Origin: Actinocrinis puniceicyclus
Lineage (GTDB): Bacteria > Actinomycetota > Actinomycetes > Streptomycetales > Catenulisporaceae
Reading direction: 5' to 3'
Assembly: GCF_018283645.1 (NCBI RefSeq)
Contig: NZ_JAGSXH010000040.1
Span: 1 to 49,968 of the forward strand
DNA length: 49,968 nt
The notes beneath the pieces were generated by a model. That model searched no databases. It was not told the DNA's origin and worked only from the letters and a program-made list of their open reading frames with translations. The translations under genes and the position numbers were made by a program. This document shows positions 9,137-16,813 of the stretch, in pieces (the first letter of the stretch is position 1; every line of letters starts with the position of its first letter).

Positions 9137-9793
9137 ATGCGGGTCTTGGTCGCCGAGGATGAGCAGTTGCTGGCCGACGCGATCGCCACCGGACTGCGCC
9201 GTGAGGCGATGGCCGTAGACGTGGTCTACGACGGCGAATCGGCCTGGGAACGCGCCAGCGTGAACGACTACGACGTCGTGGTACTGGATCGCGATCTGCC
9301 CGCCCTGTCCGGTGACGAGGTCTGCCGTCTGGTCGTCTCCTCCGGCTGCGCCACCCGGGTGATCATGCTGACCGCTGCCGCGGACGTCACCGACCGGGTC
9401 GCCGGCCTCTCTCTCGGAGCGGACGACTACCTCGGAAAGCCGTTCTCCTTCGTCGAACTGGTGGCACGGGTGCGCGCGCTCGGCCGCCGGGCCGTCGTGC
9501 CGGTCCCGCCGGTACTGGAACGCGCGGGGTTGCGGCTCGACCCGGCGCGCCGCGAAGTCACTCGCGACGGTGCGCCGGTCACTCTCTCACCGAAAGAGTT
9601 CGCCGTCCTGGAAGTCCTCATGCGAGCGGACGGCACGGCGGTGACCGCCGAACGGCTGCTGGAGAAGGCATGGGACGAGAACGCAGACCCGTTCACGAAC
9701 GTCGTGCGAGTCACGGTCATGACGCTGCGTAAGCGCCTGGGTGATCCGCCAGTGGTGTTGACCGTGCCTGGTGCCGGTTACCGCATCGCGTGA
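9137..9793 (+). CDS. cutR: OmpR-family response regulator, CutR-like
   Basis: This 218-residue regulator has an N-terminal receiver domain (about 1-115) with acidic D8, phosphoacceptor D51 (VVVLDRDLP), switch T79 and K101 (LGKPFS), and a C-terminal winged-helix DNA-binding domain ending VLTVPGAGYRIA. Its kinase starts 10 bp after the stop. The name CutR is inferred from gene order: in Streptomyces cutRS lies next to hemH and the IMPase gene, as here. CutRS in Streptomyces is linked to antibiotic production and to secreted-protein quality control. The gene starts at an ATG with GGAGG 10 bp upstream. Confidence 0.75.
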   Translation: MRVLVAEDEQLLADAIATGLRREAMAVDVVYDGESAWERASVNDYDVVVLDRDLPALSGDEVCRLVVSSGCATRVIMLTAAADVTDRVAGLSLGADDYLGKPFSFVELVARVRALGRRAVVPVPPVLERAGLRLDPARREVTRDGAPVTLSPKEFAVLEVLMRADGTAVTAERLLEKAWDENADPFTNVVRVTVMTLRKRLGDPPVVLTVPGAGYRIA

Positions 9794-9803
9794 GCGGCGA
9801 ATC

Positions 9804-11186
9804 ATGACCGGTGATCCGAACTCGAATACGCAGAACGTGAATTTGCGACGGGGTGACGCTCCGGACGGCAGCGGCCCAGGAGCCACGAACCCCGCCGGGG
9901 TAAGACCGCCTGACCCGCTCGCGCAGACCGTCGTTCCGCTCACCGCCTCGGGCCACTACACGACGGCCACCGAGGCGACGCCACCCTTCGGCCGCCGCGC
10001 GGGGCGTGCGGCCGCCCCGCGCGGCCTGACCGTGCGCGCGAAACTCGCCCTGATCTACGGGGCGTTGTTCGTCGGCGCCGGCATAGTCCTGATCACGCTG
10101 ATCTACCTTCTGGTGCTCTGGCGGCTGAACCACCCGCGGGCGAACCTGCCGTCCTGGTGCACGTTGACGGCGGCGGACCGCGCCGCCGGGATCCGGCTGA
10201 CCGGCGCTCAGAGCGCGTTGTGCAATCGGCTGGAGCGCTCCGACACACTGCGCGGCATCCTGGTCTCCTCGCTGCTCGGTCTCGCGGTCACGAGCGTCGC
10301 GGCCTTCGGCGTCGGCTACTGGGTCGCCGGGCGTGTGCTGCGCCCGTTGAGCCGGGTCACCGCCGCCGCCCGGCGCATCGCGCACCGGCCCGACGCGGCC
10401 GCGCGCACCAGGATCTCGCTCGACGGACCCAGCGACGAGCTGCGGGAGCTGGCCGACACCTTCGACGAGATGCTTGACCGGCTCGACCTCGCCTTCCAAA
10501 GCCAGCGGCGGTTCACCGGCAACGTCTCGCACGAGTTGCGCACGCCGCTGGCGATCAACCGCACGCTCCTGGAGGTGGCGCTCGCCGATCCCGACGTGCC
10601 TAAGCCGACCGAGCAACTGGCCAAGGCGCTGCTCACTACGAACGAGCGCTCCGAGCGCATGATCGAGGGACTGCTCGCGCTTGCCCGAGCCGACAATGCG
10701 CTCGTCAATCCGTCCCCGGTCGATCTCGCCGCGGTTGCCCGCCGTGCCGCCGCTCAGTGCGAGGCTGAAGCCGCCGAGCGCGCCGTCACGGTACGTACCG
10801 ATCTCGGGCCTGCTGCCTCGTTCGGCGACGCGGCCCTACTCGAGCGCGTGGCGACGAACCTGATTCAGAACGGGCTGCGGTACAACATGCCCGGTGGGTG
10901 GGTCGACGTGGTCACCTACGACCAGAGAACCCACGGCCTGCTGGTGGTGGCCAACAGCGGACCCGTCGTGCCCGAGGCTGCCGCTGAGAGCCTCTTCGAG
11001 CCCTTCCGGCGGCTCAAGCGCGGCGCGGGAGGGTCGCCGGACCCGGCAGACCGCGGCGCCGGCCTCGGCCTCTCCATCGTCCGCGCGATCGTCTCAGCGC
11101 ACCGCGGCCGCATCGCGGTCCAGCCGCGCTCCGAAGGCGGCCTCATCGTGCGGGTCTGGATCCCTGCCGTCGACTATGACCGGTGA
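9804..11186 (+). CDS. cutS: Sensor histidine kinase, CutS-like
   Basis: The 460-residue kinase has a disordered 70-residue N-terminus, a first membrane segment at about 81-106, an extracellular segment of about 45 residues, a second membrane segment at about 151-175, a HAMP linker, HisKA with H243 in NVSHELRTPLA, and an HATPase domain with NLIQNGLRYN and GAGLGLSIV. The outer segment contains exactly two cysteines, C119 and C140. Streptomyces CutS is reported to depend on a pair of extracellular cysteines, which supports the assignment. The ATG at 9804 was preferred over an upstream in-frame start at 9771 that would overlap the regulator gene. Confidence 0.75.
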   Translation: MTGDPNSNTQNVNLRRGDAPDGSGPGATNPAGVRPPDPLAQTVVPLTASGHYTTATEATPPFGRRAGRAAAPRGLTVRAKLALIYGALFVGAGIVLITLIYLLVLWRLNHPRANLPSWCTLTAADRAAGIRLTGAQSALCNRLERSDTLRGILVSSLLGLAVTSVAAFGVGYWVAGRVLRPLSRVTAAARRIAHRPDAAARTRISLDGPSDELRELADTFDEMLDRLDLAFQSQRRFTGNVSHELRTPLAINRTLLEVALADPDVPKPTEQLAKALLTTNERSERMIEGLLALARADNALVNPSPVDLAAVARRAAAQCEAEAAERAVTVRTDLGPAASFGDAALLERVATNLIQNGLRYNMPGGWVDVVTYDQRTHGLLVVANSGPVVPEAAAESLFEPFRRLKRGAGGSPDPADRGAGLGLSIVRAIVSAHRGRIAVQPRSEGGLIVRVWIPAVDYDR

Positions 11187-11346
11187 CGGGCCAGGTCCCG
11201 CGAAGCGGTCACCCGAACGGCCCCCCCGGCGCGCCGCTGTCCGGGCTCCGTGCTGCTAGTGTCCCGCGCCGGAAATCCGCCGTGAAAATCGGCCCCCGCA
11301 TCCCGCCTGGCCGCGTTGCCGAAACACCCACAGACGACCCACTGCG

Positions 11347-11373
11347 TTGATTGAGCACCGCGAGGGTAATCAA
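11347..11373. terminator. Weak inverted repeat between convergent cutS and gamma-carbonic anhydrase genes
   Basis: TTGATT (11347-11352) and AATCAA (11368-11373) can pair around 15 nt. This is the only hairpin I see near the end of the 209-bp convergent gap. It is weak and A/T-based. Confidence 0.2.
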
Positions 11374-11395
11374 AGAACTCGGACGACAGAGTGGC

Positions 11396-11914
11396 CTAGC
11401 CGATCCGCCTCAACTCTTGAGCGTAAGACGCGCCGTTCGCGACGTATCGCGCCACCGCGTCGTCGAAGGCGCCCGGAGGCACGGCATCTGTGCGGATCTT
11501 CGCCGGCACGCCGAGGGCCATCGCGCCGGTGGGCACCTCGGTACCGGGGGACACGACGGCACCCGCGCCTACGAGTGCGCCGCTGCGGATGACTGCGCGG
11601 TGCAGCACGATCGACCCGGAGCCGATCAGGCAGCGATCCTCGACCACACACCCCTCCAAATGGGCGATGTGACCGATAACACATTCGGAGCCGATTACTG
11701 TCGCGAGCTCATCCGTCGCGTGCAGGACCGCACCGTCCTGAACAGATGTGCGCTCGCCGACCGTGATGGACCCGTAGTCGCCGCGCAGTACCGCCCCCGG
11801 CCACACCGTGCTCTCTGCACCCACGCTGACCTGCCCGATCACGACAGCATCCGGATGGATGTATGCCTTAGGATGCAGCGTCGGGACGTGGTCGCCCAAG
11901 GCGTAAATCGGCAT
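11396..11914 (-). CDS. Gamma-carbonic anhydrase family protein
   Basis: This 172-residue protein has a left-handed beta-helix built from hexapeptide repeats. Family blocks are GAVLRGDYGSITVG, TSVQDGAVLHA and ALGVPAKIR. Zinc ligands expected in Cam-type enzymes are partly visible: H65 in GAVLHA and H82 in IGHIAHLEG. At the third ligand position of the canonical GHxxxLHG motif there is Glu (LEG), with an extra His at 85, so catalysis may differ or be absent. Such proteins can also be ferripyochelin-binding-like or acyltransferase relatives. The start is an ATG behind GGAAGG. The gene faces cutS and is divergent from the DUF4193 gene. Confidence 0.85.
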   Translation of the reverse strand: MPIYALGDHVPTLHPKAYIHPDAVVIGQVSVGAESTVWPGAVLRGDYGSITVGERTSVQDGAVLHATDELATVIGSECVIGHIAHLEGCVVEDRCLIGSGSIVLHRAVIRSGALVGAGAVVSPGTEVPTGAMALGVPAKIRTDAVPPGAFDDAVARYVANGASYAQELRRIG

Positions 11915-12123
11915 GGGGCAAACCTTCCATGACTGGGTAGGGGTGCGTGACCGGAGGTCGGCCCATCCTGCCAGATCACCCTTTCGGCGGACGCGGGAGG
12001 GTGTCGGTTGCGTAACACCCCTTGAAGTAAGGCAAAATCTCCGCCTCGGATCGGGCACAAGTCCGGCTCCCGAAACGTTACGTGCCCAGAACCAGAGAAC
12101 CGCCTGAAGGGGGAGAGGGAGAA

Positions 12124-12417
12124 ATGGCCACCGATTACGACACGCCACGCAAGACCGACGACGAGCTCAGCGAGGACTCGCTGGAGGAGTTGAAGGCCCG
12201 CCGCGTCGACAAGACCGCGGCCGTCGTGGATCTGGACGAGGGCGATGCCGAGTCGCTGGAACTGCCCGGCGCCGACCTGTCCAACGAGGAGCTCAGCGTC
12301 CGGGTGCTGCCACGCCAGGCCGACGAGTTCACCTGCGCCAAGTGCTTTCTGGTGCACCACCAGTCGCAGTTGGCGTACGAGCGCAACGGGCAGAGCATCT
12401 GCCACGACTGCGCCTGA
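12124..12417 (+). CDS. DUF4193 family zinc-ribbon protein
   Basis: This 97-residue acidic protein has a variable N-terminus (ATDYDTPRKTDDELSEDSLE) and a C-terminal CxxC...CxxC pair (FTCAKCFLVHH and ICHDCA) that should bind zinc. It matches DUF4193, an actinobacterial family represented in M. tuberculosis by Rv2699c next to the DUF3093 and dut genes, as here. The function is unknown. A GGGGGAGAGGGAG purine run serves as ribosome binding site. The gene is closed by a strong hairpin at 12422-12452. Confidence 0.9.
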   Translation: MATDYDTPRKTDDELSEDSLEELKARRVDKTAAVVDLDEGDAESLELPGADLSNEELSVRVLPRQADEFTCAKCFLVHHQSQLAYERNGQSICHDCA

Positions 12418-12421
12418 TCGG

Positions 12422-12452
12422 GGTTGGGAGGGGACGAGATCCCCTCGCAACC
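12422..12452. terminator. Bidirectional hairpin between DUF4193 and DUF3093 genes
   Basis: Bases 12422-12434 pair with 12440-12452 (12 of 13 positions) around a 5-nt loop; the arms begin GGTTG and end CAACC. The hairpin starts 4 bp after the DUF4193 stop and lies between convergent genes. Confidence 0.75.
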
Positions 12453-12503
12453 GGTGCCCGTCAGCCGGCGGGTACCCGAGGTCGTTCGGGCAGCCGGCGG
12501 TGG

Positions 12504-13025
12504 TCAGCGCTGGAGCGCGTTGACCGCCGCTGCGAGCTGCTTGGGCCGGCGGCTGGACAGGTAAAGATACGGGGTCGGGTCTGTCGGGTCGGCGACCTCC
12601 ACACGCACAGCGGTCGGTATGTAGCTGCGCAGCAACAGGAAGGCCCGCGGATCCGCCTCGTACGTCCGCAGCGCACGCGAGCGCTCCGGGTCGAGCGCGT
12701 CCGCCCCGCCCAGCGCGGAGGCGGGCAGGACGGCGGATCCGGCCGCGAGAGTACCGTCCGCACGGATCTCGATGACCGGCCTGCCGTATGCGAGCACCGC
12801 CGCGCCGCTCAGCGCGGTCCCGGCGACCAGCGCGGCCAATGACCACCACGGGCTGATGACCAGCATGATGATCGCCAGACTCAGTCCGAACAGCAGTCCG
12901 ATGAACCAGTACGACAGCGGCGCGCGCAACTGTTCCCGATAGAGCAGACCCCTGTCGCTCAACGCGGCGTTCACCGCTTCGGCAGTCCGCTCGCGGCTGC
13001 CCGTCGATTCCCCGGCGCTCGTCAT
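12504..13025 (-). CDS. DUF3093 family membrane protein
   Basis: This roughly 173-residue protein has two hydrophobic segments (FIGLLFGLSLAIIMLVIS and LAALVAGTALSGAAVLAYG) after a short N-terminus. A C-terminal soluble part contains RPVIEIRADGTLAAGSAVLP and FLLLRSYIPTAVRVEV, typical of DUF3093 (Rv2698-like). The function is unknown; the gene is regularly divergent from dut-associated genes. The ATG at 13025 was chosen. A GTG at 13040 would add five residues. Confidence 0.85.
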   Translation of the reverse strand: MTSAGESTGSRERTAEAVNAALSDRGLLYREQLRAPLSYWFIGLLFGLSLAIIMLVISPWWSLAALVAGTALSGAAVLAYGRPVIEIRADGTLAAGSAVLPASALGGADALDPERSRALRTYEADPRAFLLLRSYIPTAVRVEVADPTDPTPYLYLSSRRPKQLAAAVNALQR

Positions 13026-13073
13026 AGCGCCTAGCGTCACACATGACCCGAGCGCTGCCTAAGCCGCCCCCGT

Positions 13074-13097
13074 CGGCCGAAGGCGCGAATTCGGCCG
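13074..13097. promoter_or_regulatory. Inverted repeat in the DUF3093/thioesterase divergent promoter
   Basis: CGGCCGAA (13074-13081) and TTCGGCCG (13090-13097) are perfect inverted copies with an 8-bp centre. The repeat ends 4 bp before the -10-like TAATGT at 13102 and would cover the -35 region, a natural place for a repressor. Confidence 0.4.
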
Positions 13098-13101
13098 GCT
13101 G

Positions 13102-13107
13102 TAATGT
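13102..13107 (+). promoter_or_regulatory. -10 hexamer of a probable leaderless transcript (thioesterase)
   Basis: TAATGT is followed by exactly 7 bp and the GTG at 13115. Actinobacterial leaderless mRNAs typically have TANNNT 6-8 bp before the first base of the start codon. No clear -35 is visible. Confidence 0.5.
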
Positions 13108-13114
13108 CTGGGGC

Positions 13115-13786
13115 GTGAGCACACCCCACGTGACCCGGCAGAGCGCGCGGGACTCCGCACCCCCGGCCGAGAGCGTGCCGGTCCAAGGCGCAGCGGCCGC
13201 TGCCGCGCCCACGGTCGCACCGACCACGCCACCGCCCGACGCCACACCTGCGCAACGACACCCGGAGGCACCCGCCCCGGGCATCGAACTCGGACAGCAC
13301 TACCCGATGTGCTTCGCCTGCGGTGATGAACAGGCCAACGGCCTGCATCTGCGGGTGTTCGCCGCCGAGGGCGTCGCCGTCACCGCTCAGTTCGAGGTCG
13401 CAGCGGCGCACCAAGGCGCCCCCGGTCTGATCCACGGCGGCCTGCTCACGCTCGCTTTCGACGAGGTGATGGGCTCGCTGCAGTGGATGATGCGCATTCC
13501 GGCGGTCACCGGGCGGTTGGAGACCGACTTCCTGAGGCCGATCCCGCTGGGCCGCACGGTGCACTTCGCCGCGCGCTGCCGCGGCGTACACGGCCGCAAG
13601 CTCTACCACTGCGCCGAGGGCCGGCTCGACGGCCCGGACGGCGAGCCGGTGGCCCGCGCCAGCGCGCTGTTCGTCGAGGTGCGGCTCGACCACTTCGCCA
13701 AGCACGGCCGCGCCGAAGAAGTCCAAGCGGTGCTCGACAATCCCGGCGATCACCGGACTCTGCGCGCCTTCGAGGTGAATCCGTGA
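13115..13786 (+). CDS. PaaI-type hotdog-fold thioesterase
   Basis: The protein has about 223 residues. The first 65 are Pro/Ala-rich and probably disordered. The hotdog domain begins near YPMCFACGDEQANGLHLRV and continues with GLIHGGLLTLAFDEVMG, which holds the HGG catalytic loop of PaaI/YbaW-type acyl-CoA thioesterases, and ends at about VARASALFVEV. It probably hydrolyses acyl-CoA, substrate unknown. The GTG at 13115 fits the -10 signal; the frame stays open to 13043. Its stop overlaps the dut start as GTGA. Confidence 0.85.
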   Translation: MSTPHVTRQSARDSAPPAESVPVQGAAAAAAPTVAPTTPPPDATPAQRHPEAPAPGIELGQHYPMCFACGDEQANGLHLRVFAAEGVAVTAQFEVAAAHQGAPGLIHGGLLTLAFDEVMGSLQWMMRIPAVTGRLETDFLRPIPLGRTVHFAARCRGVHGRKLYHCAEGRLDGPDGEPVARASALFVEVRLDHFAKHGRAEEVQAVLDNPGDHRTLRAFEVNP

Positions 13787-14295
13787 CGGAACACCTGGAA
13801 GAGTTGGAGCGCTCTGCGGCGGCCGGACCCGGTCCGTCGGCGAGCCAGGGCATCGACGGCACGGTGGACGTGCTGGTCACCCGGCTCGACGAGGGGCTGC
13901 CCCTGCCCAGCTACGCCCATCCCGGTGACGCGGGCGCGGATTTGCGCACGACGGTGGACGCGGTCGTGGAGCCGGGAGAGCGCGTCGTGCTGCCCACCGG
14001 TCTGGCCCTGGCACTGCCGGAGGGCTATGCGGCGTTCGTGCATCCACGCTCCGGTCTCGCCGCGCGTTACGGAGTGGCCTTGGTCAACTCCCCTGGAACG
14101 GTGGACGCGGGGTACCGTGGCGAGGTCAAGGTGATCGTGGTCAATCTGGATAAGAATGCCCCTGTGGTATTCCACCGGGGAGACCGGATCGCCCAACTCG
14201 TGGTGCAACGGGTCGAACGTGCCCGTTTCCGCGAGGTCGTGCGGCTGCCGCAGGCGGCGCGCGGCACGGGCGGATTCGGCTCCACCGGCCGATAG
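13783..14295 (+). CDS. dut: Deoxyuridine 5'-triphosphate nucleotidohydrolase
   Basis: dUTPase cleaves dUTP to dUMP and pyrophosphate, keeping uracil out of DNA and feeding dTMP synthesis. The 170-residue protein shows the trimeric dUTPase motifs: AGADLRT, the HPRSGLAAR motif, VNSPGTVDAGYRGEV with the uracil-binding beta-hairpin, GDRIAQLVV and the C-terminal P-loop-like RGTGGFGSTG. About 25 variable residues precede the domain. The start GTG overlaps the thioesterase stop by 4 bp (GTGA), so the two are translationally coupled. Confidence 0.97.
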   Translation: MTEHLEELERSAAAGPGPSASQGIDGTVDVLVTRLDEGLPLPSYAHPGDAGADLRTTVDAVVEPGERVVLPTGLALALPEGYAAFVHPRSGLAARYGVALVNSPGTVDAGYRGEVKVIVVNLDKNAPVVFHRGDRIAQLVVQRVERARFREVVRLPQAARGTGGFGSTGR

Positions 14296-14365
14296 GCGCG
14301 GCGCCGCGATCAGAGTCGGACGCGGACAGCCGCGGACAGTGGTTACAGGATGGGGAGACGAGACG

Positions 14366-15109
14366 ATGTTCCGACGGCGAGGGCGCGACGCGGGTCAGGA
14401 GCCGGAGGACGGCTTCGACGAGTCGGCCGACGACGTCTACGAGGACGCGCAGAGCGCAGCGCGGCCGACCCCGGAGCCGGGTTCCGGCCGGGAGAACGGC
14501 CCGTGGGACGCGGCGGAGCTCGACGACCCCCAGGAAGGCCGGATCGACTTCGGCGGCCTGCTGATCCCGGCGGCCGGCAACATTCGGGTCGAGATGACCG
14601 AACAGGGCCAGCTGGTGGCCATCCGCGTCGAGCTCGGGCAGAGCGCTTTGCAGGTCAACGCCTTCGCGGCGCCGCGCAGCGAGGGTATCTGGGCGGAGGT
14701 GTGCGACGAGATCGCGGTCGAGATCACGAAGCAGGGCGGCATCGTGGACCGCGGCGTCGGCCAACTCGGCCCCGAACTGCGGGCGCGGGTGCCGGTGCGG
14801 CTGCCCGACGGCAACCAGGGCATGCAGGTCATGCGTTTTCTCGGTGCCGACGGTCCGCGCTGGTTCCTGCGCGGCGTGGTCTACGGGCTCGGCGCCGTGC
14901 AACCCGAGGCAGCCGCGGCGGTAGACCGGGTGTTCCGGGAGATCGTGGTCGTACGCGGCACCGAGGCGATGGCTCCGCGTGACCCGATCCCGATGGAGAT
15001 GCCCAAGAACGCCCAGCCGGCCGAGCAGCCACCCGCTGAGGAGGCTTCTCCGTACAGCGGCGGGCTCAATCCGTTCGAACGCGGCCCGGAGATCACCGAG
15101 GTGCGGTAA
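14366..15109 (+). CDS. DUF3710 family protein
   Basis: This 247-residue protein has an acidic N-terminus of 55 residues, then the conserved domain with RIDFGGLLIPAAGNIRVEM, LQVNAFAAPRSEGIWAEVC and RWFLRGVVYG. It corresponds to Rv2696c, the neighbour of dut in mycobacteria. It has no membrane segment and no known activity. The start ATG follows GGGGAG by 8 bp. In mycobacteria an OB-fold gene follows; here the next gene is the DUF3159 gene. Confidence 0.88.
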   Translation: MFRRRGRDAGQEPEDGFDESADDVYEDAQSAARPTPEPGSGRENGPWDAAELDDPQEGRIDFGGLLIPAAGNIRVEMTEQGQLVAIRVELGQSALQVNAFAAPRSEGIWAEVCDEIAVEITKQGGIVDRGVGQLGPELRARVPVRLPDGNQGMQVMRFLGADGPRWFLRGVVYGLGAVQPEAAAAVDRVFREIVVVRGTEAMAPRDPIPMEMPKNAQPAEQPPAEEASPYSGGLNPFERGPEITEVR

Positions 15110-15221
15110 CTGCTGGTCCGAACGCGCCTACGCGGCGGCGAGTCGACCGGAGGGGCTTGCGAAATCGCATGGGGAACACCCCTGATCCGGCCGGATCCCT
15201 CGCCGTCGCGCCGCGTTTGGC

Positions 15222-15227
15222 TACGAT
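15222..15227 (+). promoter_or_regulatory. -10 hexamer of a probable leaderless transcript (DUF3159 gene)
   Basis: TACGAT stands exactly 7 bp before the ATG at 15235. This supports that ATG over the upstream in-frame ATGs at 15157 and 15169, and suggests a leaderless mRNA. A -35 is not evident. Confidence 0.5.
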
Positions 15228-15234
15228 GCACGGC

Positions 15235-16026
15235 ATGCCAGGTTTCCCCCCACCCGACGCGGCTGCGCCCCTTTTTTCCGCTCGCGAGGGCGCAGTCTCC
15301 GCTCACGAGGGTGCAGCCACCCCCCACTGCGGCGCAGGGCCCGCGGCGGTCTCCGAGGAGGCGGCCGTGGTCCCGGAACCGCGCGACGGCGCCCCGGGCG
15401 CCACCGATGAGGAGCGCCTAGAGGCGTACAAGGAATCGATCCTCGCCAACTTCGGCGGCAAGCGCGGACTCACCGAGACCGGGCTGCCGAGCATCCTGTT
15501 CATCGCGGTCTTCACGGCGACCAGGAACCTGAACGAGTCACTGTGGTCCGCGGTCGCCGTCGCGGCCGCGCTGACCGTGGTGCGGCTTGCGCAGCGCGAC
15601 AAGCTCCAACACGCTCTGGGAGGGCTGTTCGGCGTCGTGGTGTGCGCCGGATTCGCCAAGTACACCGGCCAGGCGAAGGACTTTTACCTGCCCAGCGTGC
15701 TGCTCAACGTCGGAGAGGCGCTGCTGTTCAGCGTCAGCGCCCTGGCGCGCTGGCCGATCGTCGGTCTGGTCATCGGTCCGATCACCGGGGAGATGATGGC
15801 CTGGCGCGATCATCCGGAGCGGCTGCGGGTTTTCACGATCTCGACCTGGCTTCTGGCCGCCATGTTCGCGTTGCGCGTGGCCATCGAGATCCCCTTGTAC
15901 CTCGCCAACCAGATCACCGCGCTCGGCGCGGCCAAGGTCGTGCTCGGATATCCCCTGTACATCGCGGTCGTGTTCGTCTGCTGGCGGATCATCAAGAAGG
16001 CACCGTTGCCCGCACAGCCATCGTGA
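15235..16026 (+). CDS. DUF3159 family multi-pass membrane protein
   Basis: From the ATG behind the TACGAT box the protein has 263 residues. About 70 disordered residues precede the DUF3159 core, which starts near LANFGGKRGLTETGLPSILF. At least five hydrophobic segments follow, including SAVAVAAALTVVRLAQ, GGLFGVVVCAGFAKY, ALARWPIVGLVIGPITG, FTISTWLLAAMFALRVAIEI and the C-terminal GYPLYIAVVFVCWRII. The function is unknown. Its M. tuberculosis counterpart (Rv2693c) also sits beside the ceoBC potassium genes. A very strong terminator follows. Confidence 0.88.
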   Translation: MPGFPPPDAAAPLFSAREGAVSAHEGAATPHCGAGPAAVSEEAAVVPEPRDGAPGATDEERLEAYKESILANFGGKRGLTETGLPSILFIAVFTATRNLNESLWSAVAVAAALTVVRLAQRDKLQHALGGLFGVVVCAGFAKYTGQAKDFYLPSVLLNVGEALLFSVSALARWPIVGLVIGPITGEMMAWRDHPERLRVFTISTWLLAAMFALRVAIEIPLYLANQITALGAAKVVLGYPLYIAVVFVCWRIIKKAPLPAQPS

Positions 16027-16056
16027 GCCTGCGCGTGCCAGGCGTGTTACCGCACC

Positions 16057-16121
16057 AAGCGACGCTCCCCGGCGGCTGCCTCTCCATCCTCGGAGAAGGC
16101 AGCCGCCGGGGAGCGTCGCTT
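16057..16121. terminator. Perfect 24-bp-stem bidirectional terminator
   Basis: Bases 16057-16080 are perfectly complementary to 16098-16121. The 17-nt loop contains a further TCTCC/GGAGA pairing. The hairpin begins with AAGCGACG and ends with CGTCGCTT followed by TT, so there are short A and T runs on both sides. It lies between convergent DUF3159 and ceoC genes and should stop transcription from both. Confidence 0.92.
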
Positions 16122-16153
16122 TTCGTGCAACTTTCTCGCCGCCGGGGCACGCC

Positions 16154-16813
16154 CTACTGCGCCGAGAGCAGTTCTTCCAGTTGCTGCTCGCGATCGGGAG
16201 CGGCGACGAACAGCAACTCATCGCCGGCTTCCAGCGGATTCTCCGGGCTCGGCACGAGCACTCGTCCGCCGCGTAACACGGCGACCAACGCCGTGTCCTC
16301 CGGCCACGCGACCTCGCCGATGCCCGTGCCGACAAGCGGCGCATCCGCGGGCAAGGTGAGTTCCACCAGGTTCGCGTCGCCCTGGCTGAACCGCAGCAGC
16401 CGCACCAGGTCGCCGACCGAGACCGCCTCCTCGACCAGCGCCGACATCAGGCGCGGAGTCGAGACCGCCACGTCGACGCCCCAGGCGTCGTTGAACAGCC
16501 ACTCGTTCTTGGGATGGTTGACCCGGGCCACCACCCGCGGCACCCCGTACTCGGTCTTGGCCAGCAGCGAGACGACCAGGTTGACCTTGTCGTCCCCGGT
16601 GGCGGCGATGGCCACGTTGCAGCGTTGCAGCCCCGCCTCGTCCAGCGAGACGATCTCGCAGGCGTCCGCCAGCAGCCACTCGGCGCGCGGCAACTCGTCC
16701 ACGGCGATCTGGTGCGGCTCCTTGTCGATCAGCAGCACCTCGTGCCCGTTCTCCAGCAGCTCCACGGCGATGGAGCGGCCCACGTTGCCGGCTCCGGCGA
16801 TGGCGACGCGCAT
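16154..16813 (-). CDS. ceoC: TrkA-type potassium uptake regulatory protein CeoC
   Basis: This 219-residue protein has a Rossmann RCK-N domain starting MRVAIAGAGNVGRSIAVELL, with LLIDKEP binding the nucleotide ribose, and a C-terminal RCK-C domain from about 140 (ADAPLVGTGIGEV). It should bind NAD(H) or nucleotides and gate a potassium channel or transporter in the membrane. It forms a pair with the upstream ceoB-like gene, whose TGA shares its A with this ATG. No membrane channel gene is seen nearby in this window. Confidence 0.88.
   Translation of the reverse strand: MRVAIAGAGNVGRSIAVELLENGHEVLLIDKEPHQIAVDELPRAEWLLADACEIVSLDEAGLQRCNVAIAATGDDKVNLVVSLLAKTEYGVPRVVARVNHPKNEWLFNDAWGVDVAVSTPRLMSALVEEAVSVGDLVRLLRFSQGDANLVELTLPADAPLVGTGIGEVAWPEDTALVAVLRGGRVLVPSPENPLEAGDELLFVAAPDREQQLEELLSAQ

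Noticed and set aside
11839-13284. A 481-codon minus-strand open frame spanning the gamma-CA start, DUF4193 and DUF3093
   Set aside because: It crosses several real genes and a strong hairpin, and its product resembles no family.
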